Source of the DNA: Vibrio penaeicida
GTDB taxonomy: Bacteria > Pseudomonadota > Gammaproteobacteria > Enterobacterales > Vibrionaceae
Length of the DNA stretch: 64,000 nt
Reading direction: 5' to 3'
Assembly (NCBI RefSeq): GCF_030689305.1
Contig: NZ_JAUYVM010000014.1
Location: forward strand, 100,532-164,531
The notes beneath the pieces are model-generated. The model was not told the origin of the DNA. It saw only the letters and a list, made by a program, of their open reading frames with translations, and did not search any database. The first letter of the stretch is position 1, and each line of letters begins with the position of its first letter. Of the stretch, positions 15,618-25,060 are shown piece after piece. The translations under genes were made by a program, and so were the position numbers.

Positions 15618-17441
15618 ATGTCATCTTCACGTACTCGCGCAAAAGCGCCAGAGCGTTTAAACCACTATTCCGTCTGGAAATACGTGGTGCTTTTCACTGC
15701 CATTGTCTTACTTGCGTTAAGCGCACTCCCATCATGGTACGGCGACAAGCCTGCTCTATTGATTGAGCAAACCCATAACGAGCTGTCTCTTGATACAGTT
15801 GCTCGGCAGCTTAAGCAGCACAATATTGATGTAAGAGAAGTCACGCAACGTGACACTCAGTTAACTATTTTATTTGAAAACGAACATGACCAAACCCAAG
15901 CAAAGAATTTATTAAAGCCCTTATTGAGTAAAGAATCTCAACTCACATTGGCGTACCAGTCGGTTGCACCTGCTTGGCTTTCTGAACTTGGATTTGCGCC
16001 CGTCGACCTTGGATTAGATCTGCGAGGTGGTGTTCAATTCTTGCTTAAAGTCGATGTTGATACTGCCCTAGCTGAAAAGCAGCAAGCGCTGGTCGATGAA
16101 ATAAAAACCACGGCAAGAAAGCTGCACATTCGAGGCATTCAAGTTCACGCGTCGAGTGAAAAAGGTGTCACATTCAAAACTCGCAACGATAACGCGACAA
16201 CCCAGCTCAGTGAACAGCTTCGCGATGCTTTTCCTCAGTGGCAGCAAAACCACGACTTAAACAGTGTCACCTTATCTCTTCCGAAAAAAGAATGGCTCGA
16301 TTTCAAAGAGATAACCCTAAAACAAAACTTAACGATTCTACGATCTCGTATCGAGGAATTGGGTATAACGGAAGCGTCGGTTCAGCGCCAAGGGGATAAT
16401 TATATTCGAATTGAACTGCCTGGAATTCAAGATCCTTCTCAAGCCAAAAGCGTGATTGGCGCAACGGCGAGTTTGGCATTCCACGAAGTGCAATCCGAAA
16501 CGTCCGTTGGAAGAATCATTAACGCTAAGGAAGAAAATGGTAACAACGTAAGGCTGGTCGCGAAGCCAGTTGTGCAAGGGGAACACATCACGGATGCGCG
16601 CGCAGGGCTCGATGAAATGGGCCGCTCAGTAGTGAACATTTCGCTCGATCTTGCTGGCGGGAACCAAATCAGCGATTTTTCTGCCACTCACGTGGGTAAA
16701 CCGATGGCAACGCTGTTTAGCGAATACATCACAGACAAACAAGGCAATTTAACTAAGAAAGATACCGTCATCAGCATCGCGACGATTCAAAGCCAGCTTG
16801 GTACTCGTTTTCAAATAACCGGTGCGGGCACCACACAAGAAGCACAGGAATTAGCCTTACTTTTGAGGGCAGGTTCTTTAACCGCGCCTGTCACAATTGT
16901 GGAAGAGCAATCCATTGGCGCGACATTAGGCGCTGAAAATATCGAGAACGGATTTGCCGCTCTTGCACTGGGTATGAGTTTAACCTTGGCGTTCATGGCG
17001 TTCTGGTACCGGCGGCTTGGCTGGGTAGCCAACGTTGCGTTGCTCTGCAATATGGTGTGTTTACTTGGTCTGATTGCTCTGATTCCGGGTGCCGTTTTAA
17101 CGTTACCGGGCATTGCTGGGCTAGTGTTAACGGTCGGTATGGCAGTAGATACAAACGTACTAATCTTCGAACGCATAAAAGACAAACTCAGTGAAGGAAG
17201 AAGCTTTGCTCAATCTATCCATCTTGGGTTCAACAGTGCCGTTAGCACGATAATGGATGCCAACATTACCACGTTAATCACAGCAGTCGTTTTGTACTCA
17301 ATAGGTAATGGTCCGGTTCAAGGTTTCGCGTTAACACTTGGTTTAGGCATTCTAACCAGTATGTTTACCGGCATCTTTTTGTCTCGTTCCATCATCAATA
17401 TGATTTGGGGGCAAGATGCCCGCCAAAACGTCAGAGTTTAG
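15618..17441 (+). CDS. secD: SecD2, protein translocase subunit
   Basis: 607 residues: an N-terminal membrane helix (about 22-42), a large periplasmic region with the LGLDLRGGVQFLL block near 130 and a helical crossover, then five membrane helices in the C-terminal third with GLVLTVGMAVDTNVLIFERIK, the conserved charged motif of the ion-conducting RND-like core. SecDF uses the cation gradient to pull proteins out on the periplasmic side. Some Vibrio species carry a Na+-driven SecDF1 and a second SecDF2 induced through VemP, and this gene directly behind a vemP-like gene is the second type. Its start is set by GAGGAA and the upstream pairing region. Confidence 0.9.
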   Translation: MSSSRTRAKAPERLNHYSVWKYVVLFTAIVLLALSALPSWYGDKPALLIEQTHNELSLDTVARQLKQHNIDVREVTQRDTQLTILFENEHDQTQAKNLLKPLLSKESQLTLAYQSVAPAWLSELGFAPVDLGLDLRGGVQFLLKVDVDTALAEKQQALVDEIKTTARKLHIRGIQVHASSEKGVTFKTRNDNATTQLSEQLRDAFPQWQQNHDLNSVTLSLPKKEWLDFKEITLKQNLTILRSRIEELGITEASVQRQGDNYIRIELPGIQDPSQAKSVIGATASLAFHEVQSETSVGRIINAKEENGNNVRLVAKPVVQGEHITDARAGLDEMGRSVVNISLDLAGGNQISDFSATHVGKPMATLFSEYITDKQGNLTKKDTVISIATIQSQLGTRFQITGAGTTQEAQELALLLRAGSLTAPVTIVEEQSIGATLGAENIENGFAALALGMSLTLAFMAFWYRRLGWVANVALLCNMVCLLGLIALIPGAVLTLPGIAGLVLTVGMAVDTNVLIFERIKDKLSEGRSFAQSIHLGFNSAVSTIMDANITTLITAVVLYSIGNGPVQGFALTLGLGILTSMFTGIFLSRSIINMIWGQDARQNVRV

Positions 17442-17450
17442 GAGCGCATC

Positions 17451-18344
17451 ATGAATCTGAATAAAAACATGACAAACATTCGTCGCTGGACGGGGCTATT
17501 TTCATTGGTATTGGTCATTCTATCGGTGGGGCTCATTGCCGCTCGCGGTTTGAACTTAGGTTTGGATTTTACTGGCGGTATGGTGAGCGAATTTAGAGTA
17601 TCCCCTACCCTTAGCCAACAAGACTTAAACAACGCACTTAGCCCTGTGGTGGGTGACACGCTCTCGATGGTCAAAAGTGGAGAAGAAGGTCGATGGACCT
17701 TGCGCTACTCGGCAGAGAGCCAAGCGTCTATTGAGCAAGTGAATCAATCGCTGGTTCAACTCGACAACCACGCTGAGATCATCAGCAGTAGCATGATAGG
17801 TGCACAGGTTGGAGATGAATTGTTCGATCAAGGTGGCATGGCGATTTTCATCAGCATGCTGTGCATTATGGCGTATCTGTGTTTTCGATTTGAATGGCGT
17901 TTAGCCAGCGGGGCGCTCTTCGCTCTATTTCACGATGTGATTGTGGTTTTAGGCTTCTTTGCACTGACACAGCAGGAATTCAACCTCACGGTTTTCGCAG
18001 CAATTTTAGCGATTTTGGGGTATTCATTGAATGATTCGATCATCATCGCCGACCGCATTCGCGAACAAATACTCGTGAAAACAAATTGGTCCACCAGCGA
18101 CGTTATCAACTCCGCCGTAGCCAGCACCTTCTCGCGTACTATGGTAACGTCTGGCACAACGCTTGTGACAGTTGGGTCACTTTGGCTGATGGGCGGTTCC
18201 CCACTTCAAGGATTCGCCAGCGCCATGTTCATCGGTATTGTATCGGGCACTTGGTCGTCCATTTCCATCGCCACTGTGTTTCCGGAAATGTGCGAGTTAA
18301 AAGCCAAGCATTACATTCCGGCAGAGATGGATACCAACCCTTAA
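17451..18344 (+). CDS. secF: SecF2, protein translocase subunit
   Basis: 297 residues with six membrane helices, the N-terminal LNLGLDFTGGMV block and AAILAILGYSLNDSIIIADRIRE, the SecF version of the conserved core motif. AGGAGCGC precedes the ATG and the gap to secD is 9 bases, so the two form one transcript and function as a heteromer. It is somewhat shorter than E. coli SecF (about 320). The operon ends here; a 16-bp tandem array and a terminator serving the opposite gene follow. Confidence 0.9.
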   Translation: MNLNKNMTNIRRWTGLFSLVLVILSVGLIAARGLNLGLDFTGGMVSEFRVSPTLSQQDLNNALSPVVGDTLSMVKSGEEGRWTLRYSAESQASIEQVNQSLVQLDNHAEIISSSMIGAQVGDELFDQGGMAIFISMLCIMAYLCFRFEWRLASGALFALFHDVIVVLGFFALTQQEFNLTVFAAILAILGYSLNDSIIIADRIREQILVKTNWSTSDVINSAVASTFSRTMVTSGTTLVTVGSLWLMGGSPLQGFASAMFIGIVSGTWSSISIATVFPEMCELKAKHYIPAEMDTNP

Positions 18345-18358
18345 GAGTCTGTTTAATT

Positions 18359-18422
18359 TGCTCTTTATGGTAAACGCTTTTTAATAAAAGGGTTCTAAAG
18401 AATAAAGGCTTTCTAACAAAAA
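18359..18422. repeat. Imperfect 16-bp tandem array, four units, after secF2
   Basis: Units start at 18359, 18375, 18391 and 18407: TGCTCTTTATGGTAAA, CGCTTTTTAATAAAAG, GGTTCTAAAGAATAAA, GGCTTTCTAACAAAAA. They are degenerate (9 to 12 of 16 identical between pairs I checked) but keep an exact 16-bp period. The array begins 14 bases after the secF stop and abuts a terminator hairpin. Confidence 0.65.
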
Positions 18423-18423
18423 A

Positions 18424-18444
18424 TGCCCCGTGGCAAACGGGGCA
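18424..18444 (-). terminator. Rho-independent terminator of the PTS gene
   Basis: 8-bp stem TGCCCCGT/ACGGGGCA with loop GGCAA. Read on the - strand it is followed by a T run (complement of the preceding A's), as expected for the PTS gene ending at 18480. It may also stop secF transcripts from the other side. Confidence 0.85.
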
Positions 18445-18479
18445 CTGAACAATTTAAAGGGAGGGGGAGAGTGACTGGC

Positions 18480-20009
18480 TCAATTCACTCGATTGATTCG
18501 TTCAGCAATAAACTGGGCTTTTGCCCCAAATATAACTTGTACACCATTGGAACCAACGTTAATCACACCCATTGCACCAATGTCTTCCAAGCCTTTGGCG
18601 TTTACAAGTTTGGTATCCACCACTTCAAGACGAAGACGGGTAATACACGCACTTACAGACGTCAGGTTTTCTTTGCCACCAAGGAAGTCCAATGTCAGCT
18701 TAGTCAGCTGTTCGTCGGTTAAATCTAATTCTTCTTTCGCCTCTTCGCTTCTGCCCGGAGTTTGCAGATTGAATTTGCGAATAGTGAATCGGAAAACCAC
18801 GTAATAAAGCGCGGCCATTGGCACACCAACCAACACCGCCGCAAAGTAGTTCGTCTCGAACCCGTTCATGGCAGGCATAATGCCAAGTGTAATGTAATCA
18901 ATAAATCCAGCCGAGAAAGACTTGGCTAAGTGAGCATCCAGCAAGTACATAAACATGTACGCGAAGCCCGTACAAAGTGCGTTGAACAAATACAGCAACG
19001 GCGAAATAAAGATAAACGCAAACTCAACCGGCTCTGTAATTCCGGTTAGGAAACAAGTAAGGGCTGCTGAAAATAGGATACCTGCAGCGTATTTTCTCTG
19101 GCTGGTTTTGGCTTCGTGGTACATGGCTAAACAGGCAGCGGGCAATGCAAAAAGCATAAGTGGGAATTCACCCTGCATGAATTTGCCTGCGCCTTGATAC
19201 GTGGCAGAATCAAAATCCTTCACACCATCCGCCAGCATTTTAAACCAGATAGCCTGATCACCATTGACGATTTGCCCAGCTTCCGTTGTGAATTCACCAA
19301 ACGTAAACCAGAAAGACGGATACCAAATGTGGTGTAAGCCTAATGGGATCAGCGCGCGCTCTGTGAATCCAAAAATGAAGGTAGAAAGCGCTTGGTTATC
19401 ACCGTTAACAACACTCGACAAACCGTCAATCCCACTTTGAACATGCATCCACACGTTAGGCAGCAATAGCCCAAGTACAAACGCTGCCAAAGCCGTCACA
19501 ATAGGGACAAATCGCTTACCAGAAAAGAAGCCTAAAAATGCGGGTAATTGAATTGCATGGAATCGGTTATACATGGACGCAGCGAGAATACCCGCTATCA
19601 AACCGCCGAATACCCCCATTTGTAAGCTAGGGATGCCCAATACCAGAGCGTACGCTCCGCCTTCGAGTGCCATTTCTTGGGTCACGCCCGCACTCACACC
19701 AATAGTCATGTTCATCACCAGCATCGCGACAACTGCCGCCAGACCCGCAATACCCGACTCTTTTGAAAGCCCAACCGCGGCCCCAACGGCAAACAACAAT
19801 GGCAAGTTGCTGAAAATGACATCCCCAGCGCCAACCATGAGTGGAATGCCAAGCTTGTCACCGAATGCAAGCAATAAACCTGCGGCTGGCAAAATAGAAA
19901 TTGGGAGCATCAACGCGCGCCCAACAGTAGAAAGTTTTGATACACCCTTCATGAGATACGCAAAGGGGGATGAGCCTTTATTAGGCTTCATCGCAGCTTC
20001 AGTTGTCAT
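18480..20009 (-). CDS. ptsG: Glucose-type PTS permease, EIICB
   Basis: 509 residues. The EIIC membrane domain (about 20-400) contains LMLPISILPAAGLLLAFG, the substrate-site ITEPVEF block and GIMPAMNGFE. The C-terminal EIIB domain carries the phosphorylation site Cys455 in SACITRLRLEV and the trailing GVQVIFG. There is no EIIA domain, so the phosphate should come from a separate EIIA-Glc. The family includes glucose, maltose-glucose and N-acetylglucosamine permeases; the order IIC-IIB without IIA and the length favour PtsG, with MalX-like function possible. AAGGAAC precedes the ATG. A 7-bp tandem repeat lies in its upstream region. Confidence 0.82.
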   Translation of the reverse strand: MTTEAAMKPNKGSSPFAYLMKGVSKLSTVGRALMLPISILPAAGLLLAFGDKLGIPLMVGAGDVIFSNLPLLFAVGAAVGLSKESGIAGLAAVVAMLVMNMTIGVSAGVTQEMALEGGAYALVLGIPSLQMGVFGGLIAGILAASMYNRFHAIQLPAFLGFFSGKRFVPIVTALAAFVLGLLLPNVWMHVQSGIDGLSSVVNGDNQALSTFIFGFTERALIPLGLHHIWYPSFWFTFGEFTTEAGQIVNGDQAIWFKMLADGVKDFDSATYQGAGKFMQGEFPLMLFALPAACLAMYHEAKTSQRKYAAGILFSAALTCFLTGITEPVEFAFIFISPLLYLFNALCTGFAYMFMYLLDAHLAKSFSAGFIDYITLGIMPAMNGFETNYFAAVLVGVPMAALYYVVFRFTIRKFNLQTPGRSEEAKEELDLTDEQLTKLTLDFLGGKENLTSVSACITRLRLEVVDTKLVNAKGLEDIGAMGVINVGSNGVQVIFGAKAQFIAERINRVN

Positions 20010-20060
20010 GGTTGTTCCTTATAGTTCTGACCGATAAAACGGGTTATCGATAGATATTGG

Positions 20061-20088
20061 TTATTGGTTATTGGTTATTGGTTATTGG
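20061..20088. repeat. TTATTGG tandem repeat upstream of the PTS gene
   Basis: Four perfect 7-bp TTATTGG units, preceded by a degenerate ATATTGG at 20054. It lies about 50-80 bp upstream of the PTS start codon and within the divergent intergenic region to the LysR gene, where a change in copy number could alter promoter spacing. Confidence 0.8.
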
Positions 20089-20259
20089 AGATAATGTTCA
20101 AGAGCTACTTTACGAATCTGAAGAATTATTGAAGTAGAGAATTGTTAGTACTTTGTAAATAGACACTTACAAATAACGCTCACCAACCTTGCATCTCTGG
20201 GTCACTAGGGATATATCTTAAGGGCATTAATGCAGCAAAAAACGGGCAAGGAACGCGTA

Positions 20260-21156
20260 ATGAATTTCAAGCGTATTGAGACATTTGTGTTGGTGGCAAC
20301 TCTCGGTAGTTTTCGTAAAGCAGCGGAACAACAGTTCACCACCCAACCAGCAATTTCGACCCGAATTGCGGGACTGGAAGAAGAGTTGGGCGTAAAGCTG
20401 TTCGACAGAGACGCTTCTCCCGTTGTTCTCACAGCCCAAGGTAAAGACCTATTACCTTATGCTGAAAAAATGCTGTATATGGCGGAACAAATGCACAAAC
20501 GTGCCGACATCAGCCGATTACTTTCAGGGACACTGCGTTTGGGAGTTTCTGAAACCATTGCGCATACTTGGCTAACCGATTTTCTCAAAGTACTTCATCA
20601 TGAGCTGCCTAACCTTGATGTCGATATGACGGTTGATGTCACGGGAAACTTGAAGAATAGCTTACTTGATCGGTCACTGGATTTGGCTTTTTTAATGGGG
20701 CCGGTTCCCGAACCTGGGATCACAAATCACGACCTTTGCCAATTTCCATTGGTATGGGTGGCGAGCACCGACCTACCTTTGCCAGATAAAACTTTATCGC
20801 TGGAAGAAATGGTTCAATACCCGATCATTACATACGCTCGCAACACGCAACCCTTTTCCGAGATCAGTGAAAAGTTCATGCAGATAGATGGGCTCCCCGC
20901 GCGTTTTTTCTCGTCCAGTTCACTGTCTGCCTGCCTGAAGCTCACCCAAGATCAAATTGGCATTTCCACTTTGCCACTGGCGACAGTCTCGTCCGATATT
21001 AAACGCGGGATACTCAAAAAACTGGATGCTCACTGGGAACCCTCTGCTTTAGCCTTTACCGCTTCGTATCCTTCGGTTGCATTTAACAGTGCGGCTGAAC
21101 TTGCCGCAGAGATTGCGGTGAAAGTGGCAGAGAACTTTGAACAGGGCGATAAATAA
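20260..21156 (+). CDS. LysR-family transcriptional regulator (probable control of the 5-oxoproline locus)
   Basis: 298 residues from the ATG at 20260, which has AAGGAA six bases upstream; an in-frame ATG ten codons earlier has none. The N-terminal winged helix (RIETFVLVATLGSFRKAAEQQFTTQPAISTRI) is followed by a periplasmic-binding-protein-like effector domain. It precedes the DUF1445-TRAP-pxpABC genes in the same direction with a 96-base gap, so it probably senses the imported substrate. It also shares its upstream region with the PTS gene, but I see no reason to link them functionally. Confidence 0.85.
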   Translation: MNFKRIETFVLVATLGSFRKAAEQQFTTQPAISTRIAGLEEELGVKLFDRDASPVVLTAQGKDLLPYAEKMLYMAEQMHKRADISRLLSGTLRLGVSETIAHTWLTDFLKVLHHELPNLDVDMTVDVTGNLKNSLLDRSLDLAFLMGPVPEPGITNHDLCQFPLVWVASTDLPLPDKTLSLEEMVQYPIITYARNTQPFSEISEKFMQIDGLPARFFSSSSLSACLKLTQDQIGISTLPLATVSSDIKRGILKKLDAHWEPSALAFTASYPSVAFNSAAELAAEIAVKVAENFEQGDK

Positions 21157-21252
21157 AATTTATACCAGTAAGTAAAAAACCATAATTGGACTTTATGCAC
21201 TTACAAAGCAACACTTGCGTTACATTTCTTTAACAATGGACTGCTTTGCGAA

Positions 21253-22074
21253 ATGCCAAACACATATTCTAAGCCTTCAGCCTATAAGACTCAGTTACTT
21301 ACTCAAGCCTCTGAAGTAAGAAAAAAAATCCGACTTGGAAAATTCAACCAGCCAACCAGTGGTGTCGCCTCTGGGCTGGTTCAAGGCAATATCGTGATAC
21401 TGCCGCAAGAGTGGGCAAACGACTTTTTACGGTTTTGCCAAAACAATCCTGCTGCTTGCCCGTTAATTGCCGTTTCTCAGCCCGGGCATCCTCTGTTGTC
21501 CGATCTTGGTGAAGACATCGACATAAGAACGGATGTGCCAGAGTTCAAGGTATTTCGACACGGGGAACACGCAGAAACCGTTACCGACATTAACAGCCTT
21601 TGGCAGTCAGATTTTGTCACGTTTGTACTCGGATGCTCATTTTCATTCGAAGATGCACTTGAGCGCGCTGGGCTTACAGTGAGAAACATCGAATCCCAAA
21701 CCAATGTTTCTATGTACAAAACCAATATTCAAACCACGCCAAGTGGTCGGTTTCACGGCAATATGGTGGTGTCCATGCGCCCATTTGTGGCATCAGATGC
21801 GATCCGCGCTATCCAAGTCACCTCTCGCTTGCCTAAAGCACACGGCGCCCCTGTTCACATTGGCGACCCAGCCCTCATAGGGATCGAAGACCTATCGCAA
21901 CCTGACTTTGGCGATGCCGTTGACGTACACCAACACGAACTTCCTATTTTTTGGGCCTGTGGCGTAACACCGCAAGTGGCGATCGCCAATGCAAAACCCC
22001 CCATTGCGATCACCCATGTACCCGGAAAAATGCTCATCACAGATTGCCTAAACGATGAACTGGCAGTGCTGTAG
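21253..22074 (+). CDS. DUF1445/YcsI-family putative hydro-lyase (D-glutamate cyclase-like)
   Basis: 273 residues. The motif NVSMYKTNIQTTPSGRFHGNMVVSMRP in its middle and HVPGKMLITD near the end are characteristic of the YcsI/DUF1445 family. A mammalian relative, D-glutamate cyclase, interconverts D-glutamate and 5-oxo-D-proline, which suits the pxpABC genes downstream. In bacteria the activity is mostly unproven, so this remains inference. The ATG at 21253 has only a weak ribosome site. It opens the structural part of the locus. Confidence 0.8.
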   Translation: MPNTYSKPSAYKTQLLTQASEVRKKIRLGKFNQPTSGVASGLVQGNIVILPQEWANDFLRFCQNNPAACPLIAVSQPGHPLLSDLGEDIDIRTDVPEFKVFRHGEHAETVTDINSLWQSDFVTFVLGCSFSFEDALERAGLTVRNIESQTNVSMYKTNIQTTPSGRFHGNMVVSMRPFVASDAIRAIQVTSRLPKAHGAPVHIGDPALIGIEDLSQPDFGDAVDVHQHELPIFWACGVTPQVAIANAKPPIAITHVPGKMLITDCLNDELAVL

Positions 22075-22129
22075 CTGATCAGCTATTACTTAAGCTACTA
22101 ATTAAGCGATATAAATGGAGATTAACATC

Positions 22130-23101
22130 ATGAAATGGATAGCAAAAACCGCAGCCACGTTACTTATCAGTGGATTAGCCGCTCACAATGCGATTGCCGC
22201 TAAGTGGCACATGCCAACACCTTACGGGGATGGTCACTTACCTACTCAAATCGCTTATCAGTTTGCGAAAGACATCAAAAGCTATACCGATGGTGACGTC
22301 GATATCACGGTGTATTCTGGTGCCTCTTTGATGAAACACCCTGAGATTCCACGCGCAGTGCGCACTGGCCAAGTTCAGCTTGGGGAAGTGTTCATCGGAA
22401 TCATGGGAAACACGCACCCAATCTTTAAACACGACAACATTCCTTTCCTTGCGACCAATTACGACCAAGCCAAGAAGCTATGGTTAGCCGCTAAACCAGA
22501 AGTTGAAAAGCAACTCAGCAAAGAAGGGTTGATGCTTCTGTACACCGTGCCGTGGCCAGCACAAAGCCTTTACACGAAGAAACCCGTTCAATCGTTAGCC
22601 GATCTACAAGGCAGTAAGATGCGCGCCTACAGCCCATCCACATCGCGCCTTGCTGATTTAATGAATACCACACCGACTACTGTTCAGTTACCGGACATTC
22701 CGCAAGCATTCAGCACCGGTATTATTGATGCGATGATCACCTCTCCATCAACAGGCGCAAATGGGCAAGCATGGGATTATCTAAGCCACTTCACAGAAGT
22801 AAAAGCATGGATTCCTAAAAACTTCGTTGTTGTAAACAAGCGTGCGTTCAAACGCCTAGATAAAGACACCCAGAAGAGCATTCTGACGGCGGCTGAAAAA
22901 GCAGAAACATCTGCATGGGATCTCGTTGTAGAGCGAGAAGCTCGTGATACAGCCATCCTTGCAGACAACGGTATCAAAGTAACGCAACCATCAGAGAAAT
23001 TGCTGTCTGAGCTGAAAGAGATTGGCGTCACCATGACGAAAGAATGGCAGCAAGAAGCGCCTTCAGAAGTAAAAACGGTGCTAGACAGATATAACCAATA
23101 A
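22130..23101 (+). CDS. dctP: TRAP transporter substrate-binding protein, DctP type
   Basis: 323 residues from the ATG at 22130 (GGAG upstream), where a signal peptide ending AIAA begins; an ATG five codons earlier lacks a ribosome site. The mature part has the DctP fold signature, including IPRAVRTGQVQLGEVF and LPDIPQAFSTGIIDAMITSP. It should bind a carboxylate in the periplasm and hand it to DctQM. The neighbouring ring-opening genes suggest 5-oxoproline or a related cyclic amide. A hairpin follows, consistent with excess binding protein over membrane subunits. Confidence 0.88.
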   Translation: MKWIAKTAATLLISGLAAHNAIAAKWHMPTPYGDGHLPTQIAYQFAKDIKSYTDGDVDITVYSGASLMKHPEIPRAVRTGQVQLGEVFIGIMGNTHPIFKHDNIPFLATNYDQAKKLWLAAKPEVEKQLSKEGLMLLYTVPWPAQSLYTKKPVQSLADLQGSKMRAYSPSTSRLADLMNTTPTTVQLPDIPQAFSTGIIDAMITSPSTGANGQAWDYLSHFTEVKAWIPKNFVVVNKRAFKRLDKDTQKSILTAAEKAETSAWDLVVEREARDTAILADNGIKVTQPSEKLLSELKEIGVTMTKEWQQEAPSEVKTVLDRYNQ

Positions 23102-23112
23102 TACATTACCTT

Positions 23113-23134
23113 AAGGCTCTGTTTTCAGGGCCTT
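23113..23134 (+). terminator. Attenuator-like hairpin between dctP and dctQ
   Basis: 9-bp stem AAGGCTCTG/CAGGGCCTT with one G-T pair and loop TTTT, followed by TCTTTG. It lies inside the operon, so it probably gives partial termination or protects the dctP 3' end. A palindrome AATACTTCGAAGTATT follows at 23160-23175. Confidence 0.6.
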
Positions 23135-23191
23135 TCTTTGAACTAGGGTCTGTAGACCTAATACTTCGAAGTATTGCTGTGGGGTTTTTCA

Positions 23192-23698
23192 GTGAATACG
23201 TTTAAACACACTCTTTATATGCTGTCTGGCTACTCATCTGGGTTGTGCATCGTTCTAATGATGCTAATCATTTTGGCTCAGGTTGTGGGTCGCTTTTTTG
23301 GGTTTATTGTGCCGTCAGCCGAAGATTTTTCCGGCTACGCTTTGGCGGCATCCACTTTTTTTGGGCTTGCATACGCATTTCGGGAAGGTGGACACATTCG
23401 CGTTACGTTGGTGATTCAACGTTTACCTGAACGCGTTCAACACTATCAAGAAACGTTCATCCTTATTTTTGCTTTTCTCTTGGTGACTTTTATGAGCTTT
23501 TACTGCGCCCATATGGTGTGGGAATCCTACGATTTTGAAGAAGTCACCCATGGCTACATTCCGATTCCGTTGTGGATACCGCAAGTGCCTGTTGCACTTG
23601 GCATGTTTGGTCTTAATTTGGCTGTTCTCGATAACCTCATTTTGACATTGAAAGGGCAAGCGCCAACTTACAAAGCCCACGAAGGCGAGACGGAGTAA
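23192..23698 (+). CDS. dctQ: TRAP transporter small membrane subunit, DctQ
   Basis: 168 residues from a GTG at 23192 with TGGGG seven bases upstream; an in-frame TTG at 23174 would add six residues. Four membrane helices with the conserved EDFSGYALAASTFFGLAYAFREGGHIRV block identify DctQ. It pairs with the large subunit encoded 12 bases downstream. Confidence 0.85.
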   Translation: MNTFKHTLYMLSGYSSGLCIVLMMLIILAQVVGRFFGFIVPSAEDFSGYALAASTFFGLAYAFREGGHIRVTLVIQRLPERVQHYQETFILIFAFLLVTFMSFYCAHMVWESYDFEEVTHGYIPIPLWIPQVPVALGMFGLNLAVLDNLILTLKGQAPTYKAHEGETE

Positions 23699-23710
23699 GG
23701 AAAAGCACTC

Positions 23711-25018
23711 ATGGATATTTCTGTTATTTCTATTATCTTAGCGCTCACCATGATCCTAATGCTCGCGGCTGGGATATGGGTGTCGCTTGCCTTAATTGGC
23801 GTTGGTGTTCTCGGTTTGTACATGACGGGGAATGAACAAATCGGCTTGTTGTTCGCTACCTCAAGTTGGGGTGGAAGCACCAGTTGGTCACTCACGGCAT
23901 TGCCGATGTTTATTTGGATGGGGGAGCTGCTGTTTAGAACTCGCCTGTCTGAAGATCTCTTTAAAGGGCTTGCCCCGTGGTTAAGTGGTTTTCCAGGTAA
24001 GCTCTTACACGTTAACGTACTGAGCTGTGGTATTTTTGCTGCGGTATCGGGGTCATCAGCCGCGACAGCGGCAACCATTGGGCGTATGACACTGCCGGAA
24101 CTCAAAGCCCAAGGTTACAGCGAAAAAATGGCCATTGGCACGCTTGCGGGTTCTGGCACTTTGGGCTTACTTATCCCACCTTCTATCATTTTGATCGTTT
24201 ATGGTGTGGCCGCAGAAGTGTCTATTGGTCGGCTTTTCATCGCTGGAGCCCTACCCGGACTTATGCTGGTGTTGATGTTTATGGGTTACACCGCAGTATG
24301 GGCGCTACTCAATAAAGACGGGCTCCCTACACACAGCAAAGAAAGCGTGTCTTTCACCGTTAAATTGGCGGCGCTGAAAAAGCTCCTGCCTATCGTGAGC
24401 CTTATCTTGTTCGTGCTCGGCTCAATATACGGTGGACTAACGACACCAACCGAAGCGGCTGCACTGGGTGTCTTCGGCGCACTCATTCTGGCGTGGACGA
24501 CGGGTTCTTTATCGCTGAACAACTTCCTTGATAGCTTGCTCGGTGCGGTAAAAAGTTCCTGTATGATTGGGCTGATTCTGGTTGGCGCGCACTTTCTGAC
24601 ACTGGCAATGGGCTTTTTGGGTATTCCTCGCGCACTGGCTGAATGGATAGCGACGTTTACTCTGTCTCCGTTTGAATTACTAATCTACCTAACGGTGCTG
24701 TTCGTTATTCTAGGGTGTTTTTTGGATGGCATCTCTGTTGTTGTGTTAACCGTCGCAGTTGTCATGCCAATGGTGCAACAAGCTGGCATCGACTTGTTGT
24801 GGTTTGGTATATTCATTGTATTGGTTGTCGAAATGTCACAAATTACCCCGCCAGTTGGGTTTAACTTATTTGTCATTCAGGCACTCACAGGTAAAGACAT
24901 ACTCTATGTGGCTCGCGCTGCGCTGCCCTTTTTCCTATTGATTTTAGTTGGTTTGGTAATGATCACCGTATTCCCAGAAATCGTGACTTACTTACCCACC
25001 ACCATGACACAAAGATAA
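23711..25018 (+). CDS. dctM: TRAP transporter large membrane subunit, DctM
   Basis: 435 residues, about twelve membrane helices. GSSAATAATIGRMTLPELKAQGY and GTLGLLIPPSIILIVYGV are the DctM signature segments, and EMSQITPPVGFNLFVIQ marks the C-terminal half. It is the sodium-driven translocation channel of the TRAP system. AAGGAAAAG precedes the ATG. Confidence 0.9.
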   Translation: MDISVISIILALTMILMLAAGIWVSLALIGVGVLGLYMTGNEQIGLLFATSSWGGSTSWSLTALPMFIWMGELLFRTRLSEDLFKGLAPWLSGFPGKLLHVNVLSCGIFAAVSGSSAATAATIGRMTLPELKAQGYSEKMAIGTLAGSGTLGLLIPPSIILIVYGVAAEVSIGRLFIAGALPGLMLVLMFMGYTAVWALLNKDGLPTHSKESVSFTVKLAALKKLLPIVSLILFVLGSIYGGLTTPTEAAALGVFGALILAWTTGSLSLNNFLDSLLGAVKSSCMIGLILVGAHFLTLAMGFLGIPRALAEWIATFTLSPFELLIYLTVLFVILGCFLDGISVVVLTVAVVMPMVQQAGIDLLWFGIFIVLVVEMSQITPPVGFNLFVIQALTGKDILYVARAALPFFLLILVGLVMITVFPEIVTYLPTTMTQR

Positions 25019-25060
25019 TCGAATCTGCGTTTTTAAAAGACATCGTTTAAGAGACAAAAC

